Virus record (IMG/VR): IMGVR_UViG_3300034117_001741 | Coordinates: 1 to 46,441 of that record | DNA from: a virus | DNA length: 46,441 nucleotides | Reading direction: 5' to 3' (one strand) | Shown: positions 34,333-41,697 of the stretch, piece by piece | Position numbering within the stretch: position 1 is the stretch's first letter | Layout: every line of letters begins with the position of its first letter | Program-made: the position numbers and the translations under genes | The notes under the pieces: model-generated | Database searches by the model: none | The model's input: only the letters and a program-made list of their open reading frames with translations | Told to the model about the DNA's origin: nothing

Positions 34333-35052
34333 TTATTTTCCTAAATAATCGGAAAGTCTTCCCATTAAATCAAGCGATTTGTTAACTGTTCTTGATGCTT
34401 TCATCTCATTTTCTTCTTGTAGGTTCTCCTCAAACGCAAATCTTCCATCAGGTTCAGTAAATAAATAAGCTCCTGGTGTTGATGGTGAAGATACCAAGTC
34501 AAAACAAATTAATTCAAAATCATCTTGAACTTCATTTTGGTCACCTACCTTCTTTAAGGAACCTACCCCTCTTGACGATATACCTAACGTTACACCTAAT
34601 CTTAATAGATTTGCCGCTTGGTCACCCTTTGTTGATACGATACCTCTTTCATGGAACCCTGGTGAAGTTAGAAGTAATAACTTACCTAATAGAACATTAC
34701 CATCCCACCACATCTCTGTAATCATGTGTGATACTCTATCTAAATCTATCAATGAAGACTCAGGGTGGTTAAGTTCTGATAAAGCGGTTTTCTTACCGAT
34801 ATAATTTTTTATATAATTTTCAGATTCTCTCTTTAAAATTCTTTCAGGATATATTCTACCGTTTCTATTGGGTGTATTATATTTTTGTAGAACGGCATAG
34901 AACTCAAATGGTTTTGAATAATCTTTAAAATCCCTACTTTCTTGTAAGAATGTTTGATTATGTTTTTCTGTCGGGGAAACATATCCCGCATCCATCTCAA
35001 TTAAAATACCTTTTCCTGTCTCTTTTGGACCTAATATTTTGTAATTTTGCAT
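34333..35052 (-). CDS. 21: Prohead protease, T4 gp21 type
   Basis: A 239-residue serine protease of the herpesvirus/T4 prohead type. LSELNHPESS holds the catalytic His96, and LGISSRGVGSL holds the Ser (159 or 160), as in T4 gp21. NTPNRNGRIYPERIL is a conserved segment near the N-terminus. It cleaves scaffold, MCP and other head proteins at (I/L)xE sites when the prohead matures. Its position between portal and scaffold is the T4 one. A TATTTATC element lies 14 bases before the ATG. Confidence 0.93.
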   Translation of the reverse strand: MQNYKILGPKETGKGILIEMDAGYVSPTEKHNQTFLQESRDFKDYSKPFEFYAVLQKYNTPNRNGRIYPERILKRESENYIKNYIGKKTALSELNHPESSLIDLDRVSHMITEMWWDGNVLLGKLLLLTSPGFHERGIVSTKGDQAANLLRLGVTLGISSRGVGSLKKVGDQNEVQDDFELICFDLVSSPSTPGAYLFTEPDGRFAFEENLQEENEMKASRTVNKSLDLMGRLSDYLGK

Positions 35053-35066
35053 TTTACCTTTTTATA

Positions 35067-35074
35067 GATAAATA
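35067..35074 (-). promoter_or_regulatory. Candidate late promoter element TATTTATC
   Basis: On the minus strand this is TATTTATC, 14 bases before the ATG at 35052. It ends right at the stop region of the preceding gene (35075). Confidence 0.45.
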
Positions 35075-35539
35075 TTAAATACTTTCTATTTTATCGGTTG
35101 TTTTTATTTTGTTCGATTTTGTAAGATAAAATTTGAAATATTTTGATTTTTTAAAAGATTCTTTTTCTACATAATTTATGATATTTTTAATAGAATTTTT
35201 TAGTTCTACAGATTTAAAATCAATATCTTTTTTCAAAAAGAATGTTACTTCTAAATTCATAAAAGACCTTTTCTTAATTGTTATTCCACTTGTCCTTAAA
35301 TCTAAATCAACTATAAATTTTTCATTTAGTAAGTCATTGTCGATAATTTCTATTAAGTTTGTTTTAATATTTTTATTAAATACTGATACAATTCTATTCC
35401 AACTTTCTTCGTGTGTCTTTGGTTCAACCCAAGATTGGATATTTAAATAAATTGATTTTAAATTTTTTGAGTCAACCGTACCATAAGAACATTTTATTTG
35501 TTTATATCCTCTAACCACACAACTTTTTCCTTTTTTCAT
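35075..35539 (-). CDS. Hypothetical protein (154 aa)
   Basis: A 154-residue Lys/Ile/Ser-rich protein with no recognised domain. Central segments (ITIKKRSFMNLEVTFFLKK) suggest beta structure, and the C-terminus is Lys-rich. It stands between the bS21 gene and the protease in the head gene block, where T4 has small head-core genes 67 and 68, but no similarity to these is visible. It starts divergently from the bS21 gene. Confidence 0.6.
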   Translation of the reverse strand: MKKGKSCVVRGYKQIKCSYGTVDSKNLKSIYLNIQSWVEPKTHEESWNRIVSVFNKNIKTNLIEIIDNDLLNEKFIVDLDLRTSGITIKKRSFMNLEVTFFLKKDIDFKSVELKNSIKNIINYVEKESFKKSKYFKFYLTKSNKIKTTDKIESI

Positions 35540-35563
35540 TTACAAGTTTTTCATATCTTCGTT

Positions 35564-35571
35564 TATTTATG
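35564..35571 (+). promoter_or_regulatory. Possible promoter element for the bS21 gene
   Basis: TATTTATG at 35564-35571 reads toward the bS21 gene, 36 bases before its ATG. A weaker host-type TATCTTCG lies just upstream (35554-35561). Either could serve rpsU. The spacing is longer than for the other copies. Confidence 0.3.
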
Positions 35572-35607
35572 TAAGTAATATTAATCAACAAAAACCGAGT
35601 TGTCAAA

Positions 35608-35793
35608 ATGCTAATAATTCCCGTAAAAAATAACGATTTAGAAAAATCTTTAAAAAACTTTAAATCAAAAGTTTTAAAAACCAAAATGATTGTAGAGTTA
35701 CAAAACAGAAAAAACTACAAAAAAAAATCTGACATAAAACGTCAGATTTTAAATGATGCTATTTATAAAAATTCAAAAAATAAAGATTTATAA
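35608..35793 (+). CDS. rpsU: Ribosomal protein bS21 homologue
   Basis: A 61-residue protein recognisable as bS21. MLIIPVKNNDLEKSLKNFKS has the exact N-terminal style of Bacteroidetes bS21 (MLIIPIK), followed by a basic two-helix body with the family R-K/N-x-Y-x-K-(K/P) segment (RKNYKKKSDIKRQI). In Bacteroidetes, bS21 sits at the ribosome platform near the 16S 3' end, where it helps hide the anti-Shine-Dalgarno sequence. No Shine-Dalgarno is visible before this ATG. The gene is alone on the plus strand among minus-strand head genes, and its 3' end overlaps the 236-residue gene by six bases. Confidence 0.85.
   Translation: MLIIPVKNNDLEKSLKNFKSKVLKTKMIVELQNRKNYKKKSDIKRQILNDAIYKNSKNKDL
35719..35750 (-). 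terminator. Rho-independent terminator embedded in the bS21 gene
   Basis: A perfect 10-base-pair stem AAAATCTGAC/GTCAGATTTT with a 7-base loop is followed on the minus strand by nine T. It lies about 40 bases after the stop at 35788 and would end the transcript of the portal-side unit. It also codes for bS21 residues on the plus strand. Confidence 0.7.
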
Positions 35794-36498
35794 ATTTTGT
35801 GTTAAATTCATTAATTTAATATATTCTTTTTTAGAATGTTTTACATTTGTAAGTCTTTCTTTTGTTTCTAATAAAACTTTTGATAGTTCTTCATCAGACT
35901 CTGAAATAAGAGTGTCAATTTTTTGAATTGCAGTTTCTTTTAATTCTGTAAATTTTGTTTTTAAATTTTCATCATTTGATGATAAAATTTCTTTAACAGA
36001 ATTTCTTTCAGATTCAGTTAGGTTTTCTAAATATTTTTCAGCCGTTTTATTAGCAACTTTTAACATTGAACTAATTGGTACGTTTGTAGATTTAGTTTCT
36101 TTTATTATTGGTTTTTTACCTAAAGACTCAACGATTGATTTTTTAGCAATTGATTTCTTTTCAGGTTTTAGTAAATCACCATAAAATAATTCATCAATTG
36201 TTTTGTATTTGTTTTCAAGTACAATATCCTTAGTCCAACTTTTAACAAAATTTACTGTATTTTCAGATAATTTAATTTGTCTAAATTCATTAGATAAATC
36301 ATCAACCAAATAAGTTGCGGTTTCTTTATCTAATTCTTTATTTTCTTTTAAATTATCATATATCGACATTAATTTACAAAAATCACTATTTTTAAGTAAT
36401 TTTCTTTCAAAAAGTCGCATATCAGTTTTAAGAGTTCCTTTAACAAAGGAATCAATTAATTTATTTTCTACTAATGTTTTTATTAATCCAAATCTCAT
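35788..36498 (-). CDS. Hypothetical helical protein downstream of portal
   Basis: A 236-residue Lys/Glu-rich protein, probably all-helical, with a coiled-coil-like C-terminal third (LKETAIQKIDTLISESDEEL). No domain is recognised. It directly follows the portal gene, where T4 has head-core genes, so a prohead core role is plausible. The start MRFGLIKTLVE|N contains a possible prohead-protease site. It has its own TATTTATA element 15 bases before the ATG. Confidence 0.65.
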   Translation of the reverse strand: MRFGLIKTLVENKLIDSFVKGTLKTDMRLFERKLLKNSDFCKLMSIYDNLKENKELDKETATYLVDDLSNEFRQIKLSENTVNFVKSWTKDIVLENKYKTIDELFYGDLLKPEKKSIAKKSIVESLGKKPIIKETKSTNVPISSMLKVANKTAEKYLENLTESERNSVKEILSSNDENLKTKFTELKETAIQKIDTLISESDEELSKVLLETKERLTNVKHSKKEYIKLMNLTQNL

Positions 36499-36513
36499 GT
36501 CTATATTTTTTTA

Positions 36514-36521
36514 TATAAATA
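36514..36521 (-). promoter_or_regulatory. Candidate late promoter element TATTTATA
   Basis: On the minus strand this is TATTTATA, 15 bases before the ATG at 36498 and exactly adjoining the portal stop codon. Confidence 0.5.
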
Positions 36522-38378
36522 TCAATTCTTTAGTAGTTTATCTAATTCGGTACCCATTTCACCTAAAGAATTTTGAACTTTTGACAAATCAATCAATTCA
36601 TCCTCATTTAACATACCTCTATTTTCTAATAAAATATTTAAATTTTCTTTATTTCTCTCATCGTTTTCAGGTACAGTCCCTCCTTCTGCAGGTGGTGCTG
36701 GTGATGGTGATTCAGGTGGTGCCGGTGACTCTCCTCCCATATCACCCATTCCTCCTAAATCAGGTGGTGCTCCTAATCCTCCTCCTGTGTCAGTTGCCCC
36801 ACCTTCAGTAGGTGTTCCAGCCGGTTCACCTTCTTTTTTACCATACAACTTGTCTATGTTATCAAATATACCTGTGTGAGTAATAACTTCAGCAGTTTTC
36901 TTAAGTTCTTCACCAACGGCTCTTTCGATACGTTGTTGTTGTAAATCAAGTTTAATTTCATCATCAGAAAATCCAAGAATATGTTTCTTAGCCCATGACA
37001 TAGAAACTGCCGCAATACCACTTCCTGGGTCGGCAACCATATCTTTAAATAATAGTATTTTTTCTTTCCATACATCAATCTTTAGTAAATCCGCTTGTGT
37101 TGAAGGATTTGTTAAACTTAATGTAAAGTTTGATATTTCATCCTCAAACCCTAATATGAATAAATGTATTATCGCAATTTTATTTAATTCAGAAATCATA
37201 TTCTTTTGAATACGATTGATGGTACGAGCGAAACGAATATCTTGTAATGATAAATTCTTACCATCACCAACAGTTTCTTCAAAACCTAAAAATGCTTTAG
37301 GAACACGAAGAGCTGTTAACAATTTCTTTTGGATATACTCAATATCGGCAATCTCTGATAAGTTCGCAGCTCCCGGTAATGTCTCAATCGGCATTGTTTG
37401 TGTAGTATCTCTAACAGGAACGAAATAATCTTGGTCAACCGCCATCTGATTAAATCTCATATCCACATTACCTGTCTTATGGTCAACCGTTTGACTTCTC
37501 TTAAACTTATTAGCAAATCTTTGGATATATGGTTCAACATCCGCATCATCCATGTTACCAACAAATACTTTAAATACACGTCTTTCAGGTGCTCTTGATG
37601 TTCTGTAAATTAACATAGCATCTTCAGATAACAATAATTGTTTCCAAATACGACGAGCCTTTTCTAACATAGAAGTTCCATAAGGAAGTCTTCTATCATC
37701 ACCAAGTAATCTAAAGTGTGCAACTTCCCAAGTATTAAACTCTAAATCCTTTTGTTTCCATTTGAATTTTAAATGTTTCTTTTCAGGATTTGTTGTCGAA
37801 TCTGTTGAGTGAGCACCCATACCTGCTTCCAATCTTTCAATCTCGATGACTGGTAATTGCATACATCCTATAATACCTTTTTCAGGGTCTAATTTAAGAT
37901 ATACAAAATTATCACCATACTTACATGTGTTTCTTATCCACATAGGTAAGTTAGTATTAATATCTAACGCATTGTTAAATAAATCACCTAAAATAGATTT
38001 AATTCTTGTTGACTCAGAATAGATTTGTAACATAAAACCATCCTGATTAATTGTTGTTGACTCTTCAGCATAAATGTCTAAAGCCGCACCAATTTCAGGT
38101 GTAAATTCCATTGACTCGTAGTCATAAAAAGACGCTAAACGAGTTGGTTCATAGTAAACTGCCTGTGTATATAGATTATTCTCAACCCTACCCCATTGGT
38201 TTGCTAAGTAATATGTTTGTTGAGCTTGTAATTTCTCTCTATCATATTCAGATTTAGAAGTTGTCTTTAAAAGTTCCTTCTTATCATATTTGTACGTAGG
38301 ATAATCCTGACCCAAAAGAGAATTGGGTCCAAATGTTTGGGATAACCGTTGCCATACCGTTAGTTTATTTTCACTCAT
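36522..38378 (-). CDS. 20: Portal protein, T4 gp20 type
   Basis: A 618-residue portal protein of the T4 family. Recognisable segments include TRLASFYDYESMEFTPEI and ALDIYAEEST near the start, HFRLLGDDRRLPYGTSML, then LSEDAMLIYRTSRAPERRVF in the core, and TALRVPKAFLGFEETVGDGK near residues 370-390. It forms the 12-fold ring through which DNA enters and to which the tail joins. The C-terminal ~70 residues are Pro/Gly-rich and low-complexity, an extension not seen in T4. It has a TATTTATA element 8 bases before the ATG. Confidence 0.95.
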   Translation of the reverse strand: MSENKLTVWQRLSQTFGPNSLLGQDYPTYKYDKKELLKTTSKSEYDREKLQAQQTYYLANQWGRVENNLYTQAVYYEPTRLASFYDYESMEFTPEIGAALDIYAEESTTINQDGFMLQIYSESTRIKSILGDLFNNALDINTNLPMWIRNTCKYGDNFVYLKLDPEKGIIGCMQLPVIEIERLEAGMGAHSTDSTTNPEKKHLKFKWKQKDLEFNTWEVAHFRLLGDDRRLPYGTSMLEKARRIWKQLLLSEDAMLIYRTSRAPERRVFKVFVGNMDDADVEPYIQRFANKFKRSQTVDHKTGNVDMRFNQMAVDQDYFVPVRDTTQTMPIETLPGAANLSEIADIEYIQKKLLTALRVPKAFLGFEETVGDGKNLSLQDIRFARTINRIQKNMISELNKIAIIHLFILGFEDEISNFTLSLTNPSTQADLLKIDVWKEKILLFKDMVADPGSGIAAVSMSWAKKHILGFSDDEIKLDLQQQRIERAVGEELKKTAEVITHTGIFDNIDKLYGKKEGEPAGTPTEGGATDTGGGLGAPPDLGGMGDMGGESPAPPESPSPAPPAEGGTVPENDERNKENLNILLENRGMLNEDELIDLSKVQNSLGEMGTELDKLLKN

Positions 38379-38386
38379 ATTTTAAT

Positions 38387-38394
38387 TATAAATA
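38387..38394 (-). promoter_or_regulatory. Candidate late promoter element TATTTATA
   Basis: On the minus strand this is TATTTATA, 8 bases before the ATG at 38378, in the 38-base gap after the Pro/Thr-rich gene. Confidence 0.5.
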
Positions 38395-38416
38395 TTCTTA
38401 TAGATTATTAAACAAT

Positions 38417-39880
38417 TTATCCAATATTATATGGACATGAACCTAAATTAGTAACACTTAGATTACTTCCAGTAGGTTCTGAACACAAACACATATATAC
38501 TACATAGTTTTTAGGTAATGTAAACGATGTCGGAGCATCAACAAATGGAGGTGACATACTAACTGTTGCAGTAGCTCCTGTTGCTTCAAGTCGATATTGA
38601 TTAGTAACACAAGTTCCACTATTTCTAGTACAAGCAGATGCACTAGTCGAAACCACACCTTCTACAACTTGATAAAAATATGGTGGTATTGTATTTCTCG
38701 TATTATTTCTTAAGTTAAAGTTTACATCTAAAAATGCAGTTCCTCCACTAAATAATCCTTGACTACTTGGTGGGTTATTTGTAAAAGTAATTGCTGAGTA
38801 TGAATTACAATACCCTGTATTAAAAGGTACTGTATTACCAAAAAATCCATAAAATGTCTCATTATTACAAGTACCACCAGTACATGGACCATAATTAGCT
38901 TTAATTATTGATATATCTTCATTAACAATTCGTGCACATACTTGGATTGATTCTCCAGCATTTATATTACCAATAAATACTGTCCCCGAACAATCGTTAT
39001 AATTATAATTTAAGGCACCTGCAGTAGGGTTTGTTAAATACCAACAACGACATTCTGGTATTGTCGGTGTCGGTGTAGTAGTTTGGGTAGGAGTGATTGT
39101 TGAAGTTATTGAAGGTGTTGGAGTTTGAGTATTAGTAGTGGTTTGAGTATTAGTAGGGGTTTGAGTTTGAGTTTGAGTTACTGAAGGTGTTGGTGTTGGT
39201 GTTTGGGTTTGCGTATTAGTCAGAGTTATTGAAGGTGTTGGTGTTGGGGTAGGTGTCGGACAAACTCCTGCATTACAAAAAGGTGTATCTATACCTATTG
39301 AAATACCAGGTGCACTAATTGAATTTTGTTTAGCACAGAACCTTGTTGTTGTATTAGGTAACATTGACCCTGTAATTGTACCTCCCGAACATGAAATACC
39401 ACTATATGATAGTGGAGGAGCGAGAGGAGCTCCTGTAATATAACTTAAATCATAACAAACACAAGATATTTCAGTTGGTGTTACAGTTTGAGTATTGGTT
39501 GGTGTTATAGTATTAGTTGGTGTTTGTGTCGGAGTTTGAGTGTTTGTAGTCGTTACGGTTTGAGTTATTGATGGTGTCGGTGTTTGAGTTTGAGTGTTTG
39601 TAGGTGTTTGAGTTTGGGTTAAAGATGGCGTCGGTGTTTGAGTTTGGGTTAAAGATGGCGTCGGTGTTTGAGTTTGAGTTAAAGAAGGTGTTGGAGTATT
39701 GGTCGGGGTTACAGAAGGTGTTGGAGTTAAAGGAGGTCCAGGTTCACCCTTTGTTTGTTTTATTAAAAAAACAAACTTTTTTAATTTACCGGTTAATGAA
39801 CCGAAATTTTCTTGGCCCTCAACAATTAATTTTGAGCCGGTAAATATTCTACCTGATTTTTTTCTATCTCCTGTTCCCAT
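38417..39880 (-). CDS. Mucin-like Pro/Thr-rich virion-type protein with duplicated Cys-rich domain
   Basis: A 487-residue protein. Residues 1-50 are basic and end in KGEPGPP. Two low-complexity tracts, 51-136 and 208-273, are made almost only of P, T, S, Q and N (units such as TPTPSLTQTQ). Between and after them are two related Cys-rich modules, 140-207 (CVCYDLS... CSGG... FCAKQ... GVC) and 277-338 (CRCWYLT... CSGT... VCARI... GTC). Residues 339-487 are a further Cys-containing beta-like domain. It lies between terminase and portal, starting 7 bases after the terminase stop. It could be a head fibre or decoration, with the Thr tracts as a flexible, possibly glycosylated stalk. That function is inferred. 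Confidence 0.75.
   Translation of the reverse strand: MGTGDRKKSGRIFTGSKLIVEGQENFGSLTGKLKKFVFLIKQTKGEPGPPLTPTPSVTPTNTPTPSLTQTQTPTPSLTQTQTPTPSLTQTQTPTNTQTQTPTPSITQTVTTTNTQTPTQTPTNTITPTNTQTVTPTEISCVCYDLSYITGAPLAPPLSYSGISCSGGTITGSMLPNTTTRFCAKQNSISAPGISIGIDTPFCNAGVCPTPTPTPTPSITLTNTQTQTPTPTPSVTQTQTQTPTNTQTTTNTQTPTPSITSTITPTQTTTPTPTIPECRCWYLTNPTAGALNYNYNDCSGTVFIGNINAGESIQVCARIVNEDISIIKANYGPCTGGTCNNETFYGFFGNTVPFNTGYCNSYSAITFTNNPPSSQGLFSGGTAFLDVNFNLRNNTRNTIPPYFYQVVEGVVSTSASACTRNSGTCVTNQYRLEATGATATVSMSPPFVDAPTSFTLPKNYVVYMCLCSEPTGSNLSVTNLGSCPYNIG
39603..39692. repeat. Three tandem 30-base repeats in the Pro/Thr tract
   Basis: Three direct copies of a 30-base unit (39603-39632, 39633-39662, 39663-39692). 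The first two are identical and the third has a few changes. Each encodes TPTPSLTQTQ in the minus-strand protein. Such units can change in copy number. Confidence 0.85.
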
Positions 39881-39886
39881 ATAATG

Positions 39887-41632
39887 TTATCTTCGTCCCC
39901 CGAATAACCATAAATAGTTTTCGTAGTCACTTTTTGTTGCCTCTCGTTTAATGTTTTCTTGTTGTTGTGAAATTACCGGGTCCATGAATTGTCTTCTGTT
40001 AAATTCATTTGTATTAACAGTCCATGAGTCAATCATCGCTTTTGTTTGATTTGTAACCTTATTAAGTGATGAAAATGATGTTTCACCAACATAAAGAGCC
40101 ATGGCAACAGACATAATCAAGTCATCATGTTGTCCCTTTTGGTGGTCAGGTCTTCCATTCACATAAATAAATGTGTTCATCTCATTTAATAAACGAGTTG
40201 AGTTTATTCTAAACCCATGTCTTAAATATTCCTCAAATGTTGCAATAATTTGAACTCGTTTAGCATTAAAGTTAATTCCTGGTATTTTTTCAGTCGCCTT
40301 TGGGTCATATTGCCACTTATTTGAAATATCAACTCCATCAACATATACATTTCTATATCCTAACTCTCTCAATCTTAAAGATGTCGTAACTCCCATACCA
40401 CCAGTGATATCCACAACAATAAATGCATTATACATATTACCCCATTTATAACATATTTCAGCTAAAGTGTCAGGAGGAAGTTTACCAACGTACTCAGCAA
40501 CCTGTTCTCTTGAGTCAAAATCAACAATTTGGAATGTTGAAAAGTCTTCACTATCACCACGAGATACGTCAACACCCATAATATATTTTTTACCTATTTC
40601 AGGTTCTTTCCAAATCCATAGTCCACCACCCATCATTTTTGTAGGAGGTTCCTTAACCATATTTATCCTTAAATCTTCCAACATATCAGAATTAAATACG
40701 TTATCCCCCGAACCAAGAAACGCACATTCCAACTCCTGATTGACCTTACGTTTATCGTACTTAAGTTTTTTAACCATTGACTCATACCAAGATGAGTTTG
40801 GTTTATAACCCTGTGAAATTAGTTGTCTTATCTCATCAAAGTTTTTTTCTTTATTGTTATATTCAATAATTTCAACATCAGGATATTCATTACGATTTAA
40901 GTAATAATGAATAATATCTTTAACATTAACTAATGATAAATCTTTTGCATATCTTGGGTCTTTCCACCAAACCATTTCGGAAACTTTAAATTCATTCATT
41001 CCCTTTAACGCTTGGTCGTATATTTCATAATAAATTGCATCATATCCGTTTGGTGTTGATACAACTATCACCTTACCACCTGTGGATAAAGATGCCATAC
41101 AAGCCGCCCAAAAATCACTATCTGCTTCAATATATGCAGCCTCGTCAAATATTAATATTGTCGGTGTATAACCACGAAGAGCATCCTTAGATGTTGCAAC
41201 CGCCTTAACTTCACATCCGTTAGTTAATTTAAAATGTCTTTGTGAGTTTTTTTCAGATGAAAATCCAACACCAACCCAACTAGGCCATTGGTCAGTAAAT
41301 CCTCTAATCTTATTTGCAACCTCAACCGCAGTATCTAACTTATTTGCAATAATTAAAACTTTTTCAGGACTATTCTTTTTAGCAAAAACAAGTTTTTTTG
41401 ATGACCAAGCAGCTGTTACCGTAGATACTCCGGCTTGTCTATACTTTAGTGCAATATTTTCATTATAATTCTCGTAATCCTCAACCAGACTAATTTGGTC
41501 AGGAAATAACTCTAATGGGACATACTTTGAAACAGTGTTGTCATACGTCTGTAAATAAGTTTTAAGGGCGTATGGTGTTGATTTCATACACTTGGCATAC
41601 TCCATTAAAACGGCTTCTTTAGATAAACTCAT
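39887..41632 (-). CDS. 17: Terminase large subunit, T4 gp17 type
   Basis: A 581-residue packaging motor. YRQAGVST (64-71) is the unusual Walker A of the T4 family, ILIFDEA (159-165) is Walker B, and STPNGYD the coupling motif. The nuclease domain has MGVDVSRGDSEDFSTF (Asp355), VVDITGGMG (Asp408) and GQHDDLIMSVAMAL (Asp503/504), the three acidic positions of the RNase H-like nuclease. It pumps DNA through the portal and cuts the concatemer. The small subunit was not recognised in the window. A TATTTATA element is 4 bases before the ATG, closer than usual. Confidence 0.95.
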   Translation of the reverse strand: MSLSKEAVLMEYAKCMKSTPYALKTYLQTYDNTVSKYVPLELFPDQISLVEDYENYNENIALKYRQAGVSTVTAAWSSKKLVFAKKNSPEKVLIIANKLDTAVEVANKIRGFTDQWPSWVGVGFSSEKNSQRHFKLTNGCEVKAVATSKDALRGYTPTILIFDEAAYIEADSDFWAACMASLSTGGKVIVVSTPNGYDAIYYEIYDQALKGMNEFKVSEMVWWKDPRYAKDLSLVNVKDIIHYYLNRNEYPDVEIIEYNNKEKNFDEIRQLISQGYKPNSSWYESMVKKLKYDKRKVNQELECAFLGSGDNVFNSDMLEDLRINMVKEPPTKMMGGGLWIWKEPEIGKKYIMGVDVSRGDSEDFSTFQIVDFDSREQVAEYVGKLPPDTLAEICYKWGNMYNAFIVVDITGGMGVTTSLRLRELGYRNVYVDGVDISNKWQYDPKATEKIPGINFNAKRVQIIATFEEYLRHGFRINSTRLLNEMNTFIYVNGRPDHQKGQHDDLIMSVAMALYVGETSFSSLNKVTNQTKAMIDSWTVNTNEFNRRQFMDPVISQQQENIKREATKSDYENYLWLFGGRR

Positions 41633-41636
41633 ATAC

Positions 41637-41644
41637 TATAAATA
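41637..41644 (-). promoter_or_regulatory. Candidate late promoter element TATTTATA
   Basis: On the minus strand this is TATTTATA, 4 bases before the ATG at 41632 and just after a terminator. The short distance implies a leaderless transcript if it is a -10 element, or a translation start further in. Confidence 0.4.
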
Positions 41645-41663
41645 TAAAATTTATCATAAAATA

Positions 41664-41690
41664 GAAAACCCTTCATCTCTGAAGGGTTTT
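41664..41690 (-). terminator. Rho-independent terminator
   Basis: A perfect 11-base-pair stem (AAAACCCTTCA/TGAAGGGTTTT, loop TCTC) lies 8 bases after the stop at 41698. On the minus strand it ends in TTTTCTATTTT. It separates the 41698-45538 genes from terminase. It may also work on the plus strand. Confidence 0.72.
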
Positions 41691-41697
41691 AAAGTTT

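Noticed and set aside
38417-39880. Pro/Thr tracts as a possible assembly artefact
   Set aside because: The reading frame stays open through both tracts and the flanking Cys modules are intact, which argues for a real gene, although repeat copy number could be wrong.
39604-39884. Repeat-containing open frames on the plus strand
   Set aside because: They mirror the Pro/Thr repeat of the minus-strand stalk protein; low-complexity shadows.
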